Counted from the first letter of the stretch, positions 1-9,075 are shown. The stretch: DNA of 64,000 nt from Thalassobius sp047123305 (GCF_047123305.1 NZ_CP138918.1:2356001-2420000); one strand, 5' to 3'. Program-made: numbers and translations. The notes: generated by a model not told the origin, from the sequence alone.

Positions 1-711
1 GCCCGCGAAGCTGGCGCCCTGGTAATCGCGTTGGACACGCCGTTTGAACCCGCCAGCGTTGCGGATGCAACCTTTGCCACCGACAACTTCAAGGCCGGTG
101 TTCTGATTGGCGAATGGGCTGCGGCCAAGCTAGGCGAGGACGCGGCAAGTGCCAAGATTGCACTGTTGGACCTGAACCCATCAGAGATCTCGGTCGACTA
201 TCTGCGCAACAATGGTTTTCTGCAGGGTTTTGGCATCGACATCAAGGACCCGACCGACATTGGAGACGAGGATGACCCCCGCATCGTTGGCAATGACGTG
301 ACCAACGGCAACGAAGAAGGCGGTCGGACTGCAATGGAAAACCTGATGCAGATCGATCCGGAAATCAACGTGGTCTACACCATCAACGAACCTGCCGCTG
401 CTGGGGCCTATGAAGCGCTGAAATCGGTGGGCCGAGAAAATGATGTTCTGATCGTTTCGGTCGACGGCGGCTGCCCTGGAGTCCAGAACATTTCGGATGG
501 CGTGATCGGCGCGACATCGATGCAGTTCCCGCTGCTTATGGCCTCTCTTGGCATCGAAGCGATCAAGTCCTGGGCAGAAACCGGTGCGAAACCGCAGAAC
601 ACCGAAGGATTGGATTTCTATAACACTGGTGTTGAACTGATCACCGACGAACCAGTGGATGACATCCCTTCCCTGAGTTCGGCCGAAGGCATCGGCAAGT
701 GTTGGGGCTGA
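1..711 (+). CDS. frcB: Sugar ABC transporter substrate-binding protein (FrcB-like), 5'-truncated by window edge
   Basis: This is the C-terminal part of a periplasmic type-I (ribose/fructose family) binding protein. The reading frame is open from base 1, so the N-terminus and signal peptide lie outside the window. The visible 236 codons cover the second lobe, with the family-like stretches YTINEPAAAGAYEAL and VSVDGGCPGVQ near the hinge and ligand pocket. It ends in CWG. The gene is followed by a permease, an ATPase and an FrcK-like kinase, which is the classical frcBCAK order, so the ligand is probably fructose or a related monosaccharide such as ribose or mannose. The family call is sure; the exact sugar is inferred from the operon. 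Confidence 0.85.
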   Translation, partial: AREAGALVIALDTPFEPASVADATFATDNFKAGVLIGEWAAAKLGEDAASAKIALLDLNPSEISVDYLRNNGFLQGFGIDIKDPTDIGDEDDPRIVGNDVTNGNEEGGRTAMENLMQIDPEINVVYTINEPAAAGAYEALKSVGRENDVLIVSVDGGCPGVQNISDGVIGATSMQFPLLMASLGIEAIKSWAETGAKPQNTEGLDFYNTGVELITDEPVDDIPSLSSAEGIGKCWG

Positions 712-730
712 TCTCCCCACGTTTCCCTAA

Positions 731-753
731 GCCGGGGCTGTAGTGGTCCCGGC
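731..753. other. Stem-loop in the frcB-frcC gap
   Basis: GCCGGG at 731-736 can pair with CCCGGC at 748-753 around an 11-base loop. There is no T tract, so it is unlikely to be a strong terminator. In binding-protein operons such hairpins often protect the 3' end of the binding-protein mRNA, giving it a higher level than the permease. That role is inferred. Confidence 0.4.
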
Positions 754-823
754 ACTCATTCTCCGCAATCATCTTTGACCATACTCAACATGCCAGCATA
801 GGCTGGCGTTGAGGGAGATCTTC

Positions 824-1885
824 ATGACAACCAAAGCCAGCTATGAACAGGTCATCGCCCAAGGCGATAACAAAGTCGCTAAGTTCGAAACCCGCAACCA
901 AAGCTTGCTGGACCGTGTCCAGCATATACTTCACAACAACCCCACCTTTGTTCCGGTCATCGTATTGGTGATCAGTCTTTTGGCTTTCTGGATCATTGCA
1001 GGCGGGCGTTTCTTTTCTGCGTTTAATCTTTCGCTGATCATGCAGCAGGTGTCGATCATCGGGATACTCGCGGCGGCGCAATCGCTGATCATTATCACCG
1101 CGGGGATCGATCTGTCTGTCGCAGCGATTATGATCCTAATGTCGGTGATCATGGGAAACCTTGCTGTCAATTTAGGTGTACCGTCGCCGCTTGCGATCGT
1201 TATTGGTTTTGCTGGGGGGATGGCGGCTGGGGCCATGAACGGGCTCCTGATCACAAAGATAAAACTGCCACCTTTCATTACGACGCTGGGGACATGGTCT
1301 ATCTTTTTCGCGCTCAATCTTTGGCTGTCTGGCGCGCAGTCCATCCGCAGTCAAGATATCGATATAAACGCCGAATTCCTGAAGTTCTTTGGCAACGCCA
1401 TTCAGATCGGCGGCGCACGCATCACTTTTGGTGTGGTCCTGATGATCGTGATCTTTGTGGTTCTGTGGTATATGCTGAACAAAACCGCATGGGGCCGCCA
1501 CGTCTATGCTATCGGTGACGATGCCGAAGCTGCCGAAATGTCCGGCATACGCACCGAACGCACGCTTGTGTCGGTCTATATGCTGGCCGGACTGGTCTGC
1601 GCGATCGCGGGCTGGGCATCAATTGGCCGGGTAGGATCAATTTCGCCGCAGTCGTTCTACGAAGGCAACCTGCAATCCATCACTGCCGTGGTGATCGGGG
1701 GAATCTCCCTGTTCGGGGGACGCGGATCGATCATGGGCGCGCTGTTTGGCGCGCTGATCGTCGGCGTGTTCCAATCTGGGCTGCGCATGGCCGGGGTTGA
1801 TGTTCTTTGGCAGGTCTTTGCCATCGGCTGGCTCATCATCATCGCCGTCGCTATTGATCAATGGATCCGGAGGGTTTCCGCATGA
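824..1885 (+). CDS. frcC: Sugar ABC transporter permease (FrcC-like)
   Basis: This is a 353-residue inner-membrane permease of the BPD_transp_2 (RbsC/FrcC) family with about eight to ten hydrophobic helices. The typical ITAGIDLSVAA segment lies near residue 90 and the GGISLFGGRGS cytoplasmic loop near residue 290. The ATG at 824 is preferred to the in-frame TTG at 809 because GAGGGAG at 811-817 is a well-placed ribosome binding site for it. It forms the membrane channel for the FrcB ligand, powered by the downstream FrcA. The stop overlaps the frcA start, indicating translational coupling. Confidence 0.9.
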   Translation: MTTKASYEQVIAQGDNKVAKFETRNQSLLDRVQHILHNNPTFVPVIVLVISLLAFWIIAGGRFFSAFNLSLIMQQVSIIGILAAAQSLIIITAGIDLSVAAIMILMSVIMGNLAVNLGVPSPLAIVIGFAGGMAAGAMNGLLITKIKLPPFITTLGTWSIFFALNLWLSGAQSIRSQDIDINAEFLKFFGNAIQIGGARITFGVVLMIVIFVVLWYMLNKTAWGRHVYAIGDDAEAAEMSGIRTERTLVSVYMLAGLVCAIAGWASIGRVGSISPQSFYEGNLQSITAVVIGGISLFGGRGSIMGALFGALIVGVFQSGLRMAGVDVLWQVFAIGWLIIIAVAIDQWIRRVSA

Positions 1886-2655
1886 CACCTGTTGTATCTG
1901 CCAGAGGAATCGTGAAACGCTTTGGTCATGTCACCGCCATTGACCATTCCGATTTCGAACTGCGTCCGGGGGAAATCCTTGCCGTTATTGGAGACAATGG
2001 GGCGGGAAAGTCCTCGATCGTCAAGGCGATCTGTGGCGCCACGATCCCCGATGCAGGTGAGATCCTCATCGAAGGCAAACCGGTCAAGTTCTCATCCCCC
2101 ATCGAAGCGCGGGAAATGGGGATCGAGATCGTCTACCAGAACCTTGCTCTGTCGCCTGCGCTGTCCATCGCGGACAATATGTTCACGGGGCGCGAGCTGC
2201 GCAAATCAGGCTTTTTGGGCAAGTTCCTGCGGATGCTGGACAAGCCCGCAATGGAGAAGTTTGCCCGCGAGAAGCTGACCGAGCTGGGGCTGATGACGGT
2301 GCAGTCGATCAAGCAACCAGTCGAAACCCTTTCTGGTGGTCAACGGCAGGGTGTCGCCGTGGCCCGCGCCGCCGCCTTTGCCACCAAGTTCATCATAATG
2401 GATGAACCCACGGCGGCCTTGGGCGTCAAAGAAAGCCGCAAGGTGCTGGAGCTGATTAAAGATGTGCGCGCCCGTGGCATTCCCATCATCCTGATCAGCC
2501 ACAACATGCCCCATGTCTTCGAGGTTGCTGACCGCATCCACATCCACCGGCTGGGCAAGCGGCTGTGCACCATCGATCCCAAGGACTACACCATGTCCGA
2601 TGCGGTGGCCTTCATGACCGGGGCAAAAGAGCCTCCTGCGCAAGACGTGGCATGA
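1882..2655 (+). CDS. frcA: Sugar ABC transporter ATP-binding protein (FrcA-like)
   Basis: This is a 257-residue single-domain ATPase. Visible motifs are Walker A GDNGAGKSS (about residue 38), the signature LSGGQRQGVAVARA (about 150), Walker B FIIMDEPTAAL (about 170) and the switch histidine in ILISHNMPHV. Unlike RbsA it has only one nucleotide-binding domain, which is the FrcA hallmark. The start ATG overlaps the frcC stop (ATGA) and has GGAGG at 1868-1872. It energises fructose-type sugar import with FrcB and FrcC. Its stop overlaps the next start (ATGA), so the four genes form one coupled operon. Confidence 0.92.
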   Translation: MTPVVSARGIVKRFGHVTAIDHSDFELRPGEILAVIGDNGAGKSSIVKAICGATIPDAGEILIEGKPVKFSSPIEAREMGIEIVYQNLALSPALSIADNMFTGRELRKSGFLGKFLRMLDKPAMEKFAREKLTELGLMTVQSIKQPVETLSGGQRQGVAVARAAAFATKFIIMDEPTAALGVKESRKVLELIKDVRARGIPIILISHNMPHVFEVADRIHIHRLGKRLCTIDPKDYTMSDAVAFMTGAKEPPAQDVA

Positions 2656-3275
2656 GGTCCCCCGACAAGATTGCCGAGGCGCTGGCGGACGAAATTCTGG
2701 CAGTGCCTCGCGCAAGGAAACGCAAACTGGTCGCTATGGCGGGACCGCCCGCATCCGGCAAGACAACCTTATCCCATGTGCTGGCTGATCACCTGACTCA
2801 AGCCGGATGCAAGACGTCCGTGGTGCCAATGGATGGTTTTCATCTGGACAATCAGATTCTGGCTAAATTGGGCTTACTGCACCGAAAAGGCGCGCCCGAG
2901 ACATTTGATGCAGAAGGGATTCTGCGTTTGGTTCAGGCACTGTGCAATGCTGATCGGGTTTTCTACCCCACCTTTGATAGGCGCGAAGATTTCTCACGTG
3001 CAGGGGCCGGTTTGGTCGATGGCAAATCCGACTGCGTTTTGATCGAAGGCAACTATCTGCTGTTCGATGCGCCGGTTTGGAAAGAGTTGCACCCCCTTTG
3101 GGATGTGTCGATCCGGTTGCACGTGCCGCGCGAAATCTTGCGGCAAAGACTGGTGCAGCGTTGGGTCGACTTTGGCTTACCCCGTGAACATGCGGAGAAA
3201 CGCGCCGTGGGCAATGATATGGCGAATGCCAAGGCTATTGCAAACCGCGCTCTTCCCGCGACAATCACGATTTAA
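2652..3275 (+). CDS. frcK: FrcK-type kinase (uridine kinase/PanK-like P-loop family)
   Basis: This 207-residue P-loop protein has Walker A GPPASGKTT near residue 31, PMDGFHLDN in the substrate-binding region, and a C-terminal NDMANAKAIANR segment typical of the FrcK/YggC group. It starts at the ATG overlapping the frcA stop. FrcK proteins are encoded with FrcABC importers in rhizobia and roseobacters. They resemble nucleoside/pantothenate kinases and are presumed to phosphorylate imported sugar or a related small molecule; the true substrate is not established. It appears full length and intact, unlike the fructokinase pseudogene just downstream. Confidence 0.8.
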   Translation: MRSPDKIAEALADEILAVPRARKRKLVAMAGPPASGKTTLSHVLADHLTQAGCKTSVVPMDGFHLDNQILAKLGLLHRKGAPETFDAEGILRLVQALCNADRVFYPTFDRREDFSRAGAGLVDGKSDCVLIEGNYLLFDAPVWKELHPLWDVSIRLHVPREILRQRLVQRWVDFGLPREHAEKRAVGNDMANAKAIANRALPATITI

Positions 3276-3291
3276 CGAAAGGCGTCCTCTC

Positions 3292-4215
3292 ATAATCCTT
3301 TGCTGCGGCAAAGCACTGATCGACATGATACGCCCGCCTACCAGCACAGGGTGTGACGGCTTTGTTCCGCATGCGGGTAGAGCCGTGTTCAACACCGCAA
3401 TCCGTCTTGGGCGGCTTGGAGCCCGCGTCGGCATGCTCACCGGGCTAACCACCGATATGTTTGGTCGTCAACTCAGCGAAGTCCTCTAAACTAGCCACGT
3501 GGATACAACCCAAGTCATCACTTCAGATCGCCCGACAACGCTGGATTTTGTGCGCCTTGCGGACGGTCACGCGACCCATTCGTTCTATGATGAAAACTCT
3601 GCCGGGTGGATGCTGGCACCAGACGATTTGCCTGAGATACCAGACGACATTTCTGTACTCTACTTCGGCGGCATCAGTCTGGCTAGCGACCCGGGGGGGG
3701 GTATCAGGCGCTGCTGGTCCGCGAAGGCGATGGGAGCGCGGTGATGATCGATCCGAATTTCCGCCCGGACTTCATTGAAGACGAAGGCCGCTACCGAAAG
3801 CGACTGGGGGCGATGCTGCGCAAGTCAGATATCGTGAAGGTTTCGGATGAGGATCTGAACCGGATCGAACCCGCGCCTCTGTTGCAAGGCGAAAAGGTTG
3901 GTTGTTTGCTGGACAGTGGTCCCGCACATTGTCAATGTGACTTGCGGTGGCGATGGGGCAACGGGATATGTGCCGGACAGTTCCGAAGTGCATGTGTCAG
4001 CCAATCCTGCCCAGATCGCCGATACCGTCGGTGCTGGCGACACATTCAATGCAGGTCTGCTGGCCAAGCTGTCCAAATTGGGAGCCCTTCGAAAGCGTGC
4101 GCTACGGGAAATGGCCGCCGAAGTCGTCCAGCAAGCCCTGTCCTACGGAACCCATGTTGCAGCAGTCACCGCATCTCGTGCAGGTGCAAACCCTCCCTGG
4201 GCACGGAGGCAGGTC
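3292..4215 (+). pseudogene. Decayed PfkB-family fructokinase
   Basis: Fructokinase homology continues across three reading-frame pieces. The expected first residues (ILCCGKALIDM) begin at 3292 with ATA where an ATG is expected. An in-frame TAA stands at 3487-3489 inside LSEVL*TSHVDTTQ. A 9-base G tract near 3693-3701 shifts the frame before YQALLVREGDG. A second shift near 3895 precedes VNVTCGGDGATGY and the intact PfkB signature DTVGAGDTFNAGLL (about 4020-4060). Homology ends near RAGANPPW at about 4200 and the original stop is gone. Four independent lesions mean the gene is dead and has been decaying for some time. It was probably the sugar kinase partner of the frc importer. Confidence 0.88.
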
Positions 4216-4253
4216 TTTTTTGAACCGCCGTCGCAGGCGAGCAGACATCGGCC

Positions 4254-5201
4254 TCAAGCTTGGCCTAGCAGGGTTTTTAGTTCAGCCCCAAACCAGGAAA
4301 CGAAGCGAGAGGCAGGTTGAGTGTAGCCGATGGCTTCAGGGGCAACGAACTGAAAGACGCGCTCGCAAGGTAGGCGCGTGTCAAAGGGTTCAACCAAAGA
4401 TCCCTTTCTAAGCGCACCCATCACATAGACGTCGCGCAGAAGAGCAAAACCTTGTCCCGAGATCGCCGCCTGTAGGATCATATCCGCATTATTGAAGGTC
4501 AGGCGCGGCCGGGTTTCAAAGGGGTGGCCTGCAAGAAAAGCTGCAAAGTAGTTGGCCCAATGAACGGTTTCGTCTTCATGGATCAATTGTGCCTGGCAAA
4601 GAAGTCCGACGTCGGGTTTGTCAGTTGGCTGCAACTCCGCTGTCAAACTGGCCAGGTAATCTGGGGCGCAGACCACTCTCATGTGTTCTCGCGGCACGGG
4701 GAGCAAGGCATTGCCACTTGCTTCTGCCCCTTGCGAATGTGGGCGCGGAAGCAAACGCAGGGCGACGTCGATCCGCTCTTCCTCCAGATTCACAAAACGG
4801 TTTGCAGCACAGATTCTGACGTTGATGTCTGGCGAGCGCTTCAGAAACGCGGCGAGTCTTGGCTGCAAAACGATAGAGGCCAATGATGGGGCAATCCCTA
4901 TTGAAAGAACCTTTTGATGGTACTGGCTCCCCACCAAATGACCAATATGTTCCAACTGATGTGTCACGGTGCGGACCTCTGGGATGATGGCACGCAGGAA
5001 CTCTGTTGGCTCCAGGTTTCGCCCCTTTACACGAAACAGTTTTGTGTTCCACCTCTCCTCTAACTTGCTGATATGATAGGATACCGTGGGCTGCGACAAG
5101 TTGAGCTCGCGCGCGGCGGCAGAAACTGAGTTCAGCCGTGATACCGCATCGAGAGATCGTGCTTCCTGCAATGTCGGGATGAATCTTCGTGGAGCGCTCA
5201 T
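4254..5201 (-). CDS. LysR-family transcriptional regulator
   Basis: This is a 315-residue LysR regulator. The N-terminal winged helix-turn-helix is at about residues 12-70, with AAARELNLSQPTVSYHI as the recognition region, followed by a substrate-binding effector domain with GQGFALLRDVYV near residue 255. It is divergent from the binding protein-permease-hydrolase genes at 5316-7951, and a perfect 15-bp palindrome lies in the 114-bp gap, so it very probably controls that operon. The 3' end runs toward the fructokinase pseudogene with little space between. The inducer cannot be read from the sequence. Confidence 0.9.
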   Translation of the reverse strand: MSAPRRFIPTLQEARSLDAVSRLNSVSAAARELNLSQPTVSYHISKLEERWNTKLFRVKGRNLEPTEFLRAIIPEVRTVTHQLEHIGHLVGSQYHQKVLSIGIAPSLASIVLQPRLAAFLKRSPDINVRICAANRFVNLEEERIDVALRLLPRPHSQGAEASGNALLPVPREHMRVVCAPDYLASLTAELQPTDKPDVGLLCQAQLIHEDETVHWANYFAAFLAGHPFETRPRLTFNNADMILQAAISGQGFALLRDVYVMGALRKGSLVEPFDTRLPCERVFQFVAPEAIGYTQPASRFVSWFGAELKTLLGQA

Positions 5202-5210
5202 GTCACATCC

Positions 5211-5225
5211 ATAGAGGTTTTCTAT
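5211..5225. promoter_or_regulatory. Candidate LysR-type operator (T-N11-A palindrome)
   Basis: ATAGA-N5-TCTAT is a perfect inverted repeat of the LysR T-N11-A form. It lies 10 bp before the LysR start and about 90 bp upstream of the divergent binding-protein gene, the usual position for an autoregulatory activation box. Confidence 0.55.
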
Positions 5226-5315
5226 AAGACTTTCAACTTTACTGATTTGCGAAAACCCAGCCGCAAGGCGAAAGATCAGCCCGTTTTTTGTTCTAGTCGA
5301 AACGGGAGGATAGAC

Positions 5316-6152
5316 ATGACAATTTCAAGAAGAGCGGTGCTCACAGGCTGCGCTACGGCACTTTCAGTAAGCTTTTGTGGATTGGCGGCTCAGGCCGGAG
5401 AAACGCTTGATCGCATTCTGAGAAATGGTGTGCTGACCGTTGGTACCAATTCAGACTATCGCCCCAATTCTTTCATGAATGAGAATAATGAGCTCGACGG
5501 TTTTGATATCGCGGTCTCTAAGGAAGTTGCCGCACGTCTGGGCGTCGACGTCAAATTCGTGACCCCCGGCTGGGAGGTCATGACCGCAGGCCGCTGGGCG
5601 GGCCGCTGGGACATGGTTGTTGGCTCGATGACGCCTACGAAGGCCCGCGCCGAAGTTCTGGACTTTCCGGCGATCTATTACTTCAGCCCCGCAGCTTTTG
5701 CAGTGCACAAGACATCGCTCGCGGTAACCCCGAGGGATCTGGACGGAAAAACCGTGGGTGTGGTCTCTGCCTCAACCTACAACCGGTATCTGGAGCATGA
5801 TCTGAAGCTCGACGTGGTGGGGATGCCTGCCTTTACCTATGATGTTACCCCCGGTGAGATCCGGGCCTATAGCGATGTGAACGAGTTTGATGACCTTGCC
5901 CTTGGCGATGGCGCACGGCTCCATGCGGTGTTGCAATCGGTGCCGGTTATCGCCGAGGCCGTTGCCGTTGGCCTACCGATCAAACAGCTGGGAGCACCCG
6001 TCTTCTTTGAACCCCTGGCCCTAGCCACCGACAAGGGGGACGCTGAGCTGAATGCCCGGCTTCACGACATTGTCGAAGAGATGAAGAGCGACGGCACTTT
6101 GGCGAAACTGTCGGTTAAATGGCACGGCACTGACCTCGTCAGCACCAACTAA
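5316..6152 (+). CDS. Amino-acid-type ABC transporter substrate-binding protein
   Basis: This 278-residue family-3 periplasmic binding protein has an N-terminal export signal with a twin-arginine-like start (MTISRRAVLTG) and cleavage expected after AAQA. The ligand-domain opening GVLTVGTNSDYRPNSF and DGFDIAVSKEVA are typical of polar amino-acid/opine binders. The ATG at 5316 is chosen because AGGAT lies just upstream and the longer frame adds unlike sequence. The next genes are a permease and a C26 hydrolase but no ATPase, so the transporter must borrow one or work with a gene elsewhere. The ligand is likely an amino acid or a glutamyl-amine conjugate, inferred from the hydrolase. Confidence 0.85.
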   Translation: MTISRRAVLTGCATALSVSFCGLAAQAGETLDRILRNGVLTVGTNSDYRPNSFMNENNELDGFDIAVSKEVAARLGVDVKFVTPGWEVMTAGRWAGRWDMVVGSMTPTKARAEVLDFPAIYYFSPAAFAVHKTSLAVTPRDLDGKTVGVVSASTYNRYLEHDLKLDVVGMPAFTYDVTPGEIRAYSDVNEFDDLALGDGARLHAVLQSVPVIAEAVAVGLPIKQLGAPVFFEPLALATDKGDAELNARLHDIVEEMKSDGTLAKLSVKWHGTDLVSTN

Positions 6153-6161
6153 GGCAAGCCA

Positions 6162-7136
6162 ATGGTCACGTTGTTCAAAAGCAGCTTCCAGCATGGTCCG
6201 GAGCGTCTGAAACTGGCAGCCGGTCTGGCCTTGTCGGTCTTTGCGACGGCCTTCTTTCTGTCGGCCAACCAAGGCGTCTTGGGCGGTCTGCTCTTGCCCG
6301 CCATGGGCCCAGAGACCCTGGCCGGAAACTGGGGGCGGTTTTCGGCGGCATTGGTGGCCTTTCTAATCGGGGGGGGCGTGGTCTACGCCCTTCTTGGCCT
6401 TCAACGCCGCCTGCAAGCCTATCTGACCTGGGCCATATTGGCGGTAATTGCGCTTGGGTTATTCTATTCCTTTGATTTGAGCTTTGGCTTTATTGGCAAG
6501 AAACTGCCCTACCTCTTGTCGCAGGGGGCGGTCACAACGCTCTATGTTTCAGCGATCTCAATCACCCTGGCTTTTGTCTTTGCCCTCGCAGGGGCAACGG
6601 CAAAACTCTCGGGCATCGGTATTCTTGAAGGCATCGGTGCGTTTTACACCTCCTATTTCCGCGGCACGCCGCTCTTGGTGCAGCTGTTCCTGATTTACCT
6701 GGGGTTGCCGCAGATTGGCATAGTTGTGGATCCAGTTCCCGCAGCCATTGCCGCCCTGTCGCTGGTCTATGGCGCCTATATGACCGAGATTTTCCGATCT
6801 GGAATTCAGTCGCTCCCTGCAGGGCAATGGGAGGCCGCCGACGCGCTGGGCTTGCACCGCATGGTGACCTTCCGCAAAGTGATCCTGCCGCAGGCCATGC
6901 GGGTGATCATCCCGCCGACAGGCAATCAGTTCATCGCAATGCTCAAGGACAGCTCTCTCGTAAGCGTTGTGGGGGTGTGGGACCTGATGTTCCTCGCCCG
7001 CACCGTTGGTCGGTCTGATTTCAAAATCCTTGAAATGCTGATCGCCGCCTCGATTGTCTACTGGCTGATGTCGATCATCCTGGAACTTGTCCAAAAGCGG
7101 ATAGAGCAGCATTTCTCCAAATCCTTGATCCGCTAA
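6162..7136 (+). CDS. Amino-acid ABC transporter permease (HisM/GlnP type)
   Basis: This 324-residue inner-membrane protein has two or three extra N-terminal helices (residues about 15-110) before the standard BPD_transp_1 permease domain. The EAA loop EAADALGLHRMVTFRKVILPQAMR (about 225-250) contacts the ATPase. FRGTPLLVQLFLIYLG at about 165 is the typical HisMQ motif. It sits 9 bp downstream of the binding protein in the same operon. The long N-terminal extension is unusual compared with the 220-residue norm of the family but is seen in fused polar amino-acid permeases. Confidence 0.88.
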   Translation: MVTLFKSSFQHGPERLKLAAGLALSVFATAFFLSANQGVLGGLLLPAMGPETLAGNWGRFSAALVAFLIGGGVVYALLGLQRRLQAYLTWAILAVIALGLFYSFDLSFGFIGKKLPYLLSQGAVTTLYVSAISITLAFVFALAGATAKLSGIGILEGIGAFYTSYFRGTPLLVQLFLIYLGLPQIGIVVDPVPAAIAALSLVYGAYMTEIFRSGIQSLPAGQWEAADALGLHRMVTFRKVILPQAMRVIIPPTGNQFIAMLKDSSLVSVVGVWDLMFLARTVGRSDFKILEMLIAASIVYWLMSIILELVQKRIEQHFSKSLIR

Positions 7137-7165
7137 CCGCCAGAATAGAAAGAAATATTGTCAAG

Positions 7166-7951
7166 ATGACTGCGTATAGTGACCCTCCGTTGAGAGTGGC
7201 GGTGATGGCCAACTCAGGGTTCGACACCGACCTTGGCCTGACACGTCAAACCCTGGACGACAAATACCTGACGGCGGTGCTTGAAGGTTGCGGCGCTCTG
7301 CCGATCATCGTTCCAACCCTCTCCAGCGCGGCGCAGCTGGAGGCCTTTCTCGACCTCGCGGATGGGGTCATTTTGACGGGGGATCAATCTAACATTGCCC
7401 CCGGGGCCTATGGTGCAACGGGCAACAGTCAGAGTCATGGCCCTTTTGATCTGCAACGGGATGCCTCAGCCCTCTATCTGGTCAATGCGGCCCGCAAGAG
7501 GAATCTGCCTCTGCTTGGCATCTGCCGCGGCATGCAAGAAATCAACGTCGCCCTTGGGGGCACAATCCGCACAGGGTTTGCCGGACGCGCTGACCATCCG
7601 GACCATCCACATTTGCCGAAAGCCACGGATCCAGATCTTGTTTACCAGGACGCACACCCGGTGAGCGTGAACTCTGATACCCAATTGGGGGCCGCCATCG
7701 GAAAGCCCCGCGTGTTTGTGAATTCCGTACATGTGCAGGCGGTTGATACATTGGGCAAAGAGCTGACGCCCGTCGCCCGGTCCGATGATGGGATTATCGA
7801 AGCCTTTGAACACAGCGCGGGCGGTCTTATTATTGGGGTTCAATGGCACCCGGAGTACCGCGCATCTGAAAGACCGCTTTCCGCCGCCTTGTTTTCCCAT
7901 TTTTCCGGAGTGATGAAAGACCGCAAAGCGAGCGCTAAATGTGTCAAGTAA
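7166..7951 (+). CDS. Gamma-glutamyl-gamma-aminobutyrate hydrolase-like protein (peptidase C26, PuuD family)
   Basis: This 261-residue class-I glutamine-amidotransferase fold hydrolase has the nucleophile elbow GICRGMQEINVALGG (cysteine near residue 118), and the His/Glu of the triad are in QWHPEYR near residue 230. PuuD-family enzymes cleave gamma-glutamyl amide bonds, for example gamma-glutamyl-GABA in polyamine breakdown. Here the gene follows an amino-acid-type binding protein and permease by 29 bp, suggesting the imported ligand or its glutamylated derivative is the substrate. No glutamyl-polyamine ligase or oxidase is nearby, so full polyamine catabolism is not encoded here. Confidence 0.85.
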   Translation: MTAYSDPPLRVAVMANSGFDTDLGLTRQTLDDKYLTAVLEGCGALPIIVPTLSSAAQLEAFLDLADGVILTGDQSNIAPGAYGATGNSQSHGPFDLQRDASALYLVNAARKRNLPLLGICRGMQEINVALGGTIRTGFAGRADHPDHPHLPKATDPDLVYQDAHPVSVNSDTQLGAAIGKPRVFVNSVHVQAVDTLGKELTPVARSDDGIIEAFEHSAGGLIIGVQWHPEYRASERPLSAALFSHFSGVMKDRKASAKCVK

Positions 7952-8622
7952 CGCCGGTTCTCTTTCGGCACAGTTCGTTCGCCAACACTACATTTCTAGC
8001 CTGAATTTCCTGTCAATAAGCTCGCAATATTCTATTTGGAGTTTCGTGGTCCTTTGCATCTTCTCATTATTTCATCGTGACGCTGCAAAACTCCCAAATG
8101 CCTAAGTTCGTTCAATGTTGTGGTTTCCGCATTTTGACAAGACATTGAAACTGGGGATATTCCGCTTCTATTGACCTGGCTAAACGTTGAACGAGAAACG
8201 GCCGTTTATCCTGATTGGTTCGTCCCGCTTCCTAGATGTTAGAGCAAATCGGCGCGAAACTGCGTTTAAGCCCAAGCCGTAGGTCCAAGGTTTCTACGAC
8301 TGCGTTGGAGAAATGGTCTACGGCAGAAAAAAGGCAGGTGAGGAGTAGAAGCTCGACGCCCATATGAAGGACCGAAAACGGAAACGTTGATGCGTCACTG
8401 GAAAGCCGACCCAGCATTTGCGGACTTATGCTGCGGCAGCAGTAGCTGCGCAGACATAAGGGCTGTTTGTCCGCACCGCCCACATTCCTGGTCTCGGTGA
8501 ACTAAGTGGTTGAAGCGAAGTTAGAACTGAGCCCATAGTGCCGAATGCTGCGCTTGGCACCAATGTAAGCAACGCCACAGGTTGCAGCTAATGATATCCT
8601 TGCAACAAAGACTGGGTGCAGA
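7952..8622. other. Gene-poor intergenic region with degenerate repeat
   Basis: No convincing gene is seen between the convergent hydrolase and Lrp genes. The segment 8484-8537 closely matches 10214-10267 (ATTCCTGGT, GTGAA, TTGAAGCGAA and GAGCCCAT in the same order), identifying it as a copy of a dispersed intergenic repeat. An 83-codon minus-strand reading frame at 8232-8483 has no recognisable family and probably belongs to the repeat. Confidence 0.5.
8484..8537. repeat. Intergenic repeat, family A copy 1
   Basis: This roughly 54-bp stretch shares the ordered blocks TTCCTGGT..TC.GTGAA.TAAG, GGTTGAAGCGAA and GAGCCCAT with 10214-10267. Both copies lie in non-coding DNA beside genes that end or begin nearby. 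Confidence 0.55.
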
Positions 8623-9075
8623 TTAGATCGGTAGCTCAAGAGTTGCCTTTTCAGTTGATACAACAATTGATGTCCGGAACTTGCGAACATTCTTGTCAGC
8701 CAAGAAAAACCGATGGGTGAAACGTTCGTAATCCTCCATGTCTTTGGCGACGACAACCATCAAGAAATCTGCATCACCGGCGATGCAATAGAAGTTGGTC
8801 ACCTGCCTGTCTTCGCGCGCCTTTCTTTTAAACGCGCTGATCTGATCTAGGCGGTCACGTTCAAGCTCGACGGACACGATTGCGGTGATACCAAAACCCA
8901 GCTTCGTTCGGTCAAGAACGGCCACCTCTTTCTGGATGACGCCCTCGTCGCGCAGACCCTTTAGCCGTCTCTGCACCGATGCCGTGGAGGCCCCGGTGTG
9001 CTCTGCCATGTCCTGGATGGTTGTTCGGGCGTTTTGCTGAAGCAATGCCAGCAGCTTATTGTCCAGATGATCCAT
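8623..9075 (-). CDS. Lrp/AsnC-family transcriptional regulator
   Basis: This 150-residue protein has an N-terminal AsnC-type helix-turn-helix (residues about 5-55, IQDMAEHTGASTASVQRRLKGL) and a C-terminal RAM ligand-sensing domain (about 65-145, with DADFLMVVVAKDMEDYERF). Members respond to amino acids and often control exporters. It is divergent from azlC with a 102-bp AT-rich gap, the standard layout of a regulator of branched-chain amino-acid export. The start ATG at 9075 gives the family's normal length. Confidence 0.93.
   Translation of the reverse strand: MDHLDNKLLALLQQNARTTIQDMAEHTGASTASVQRRLKGLRDEGVIQKEVAVLDRTKLGFGITAIVSVELERDRLDQISAFKRKAREDRQVTNFYCIAGDADFLMVVVAKDMEDYERFTHRFFLADKNVRKFRTSIVVSTEKATLELPI

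Noticed and set aside
8232..8483. 83-codon minus-strand open frame between the hydrolase and Lrp genes
   Set aside because: Lies in repeat-like intergenic DNA, no good ribosome site and no recognised family.
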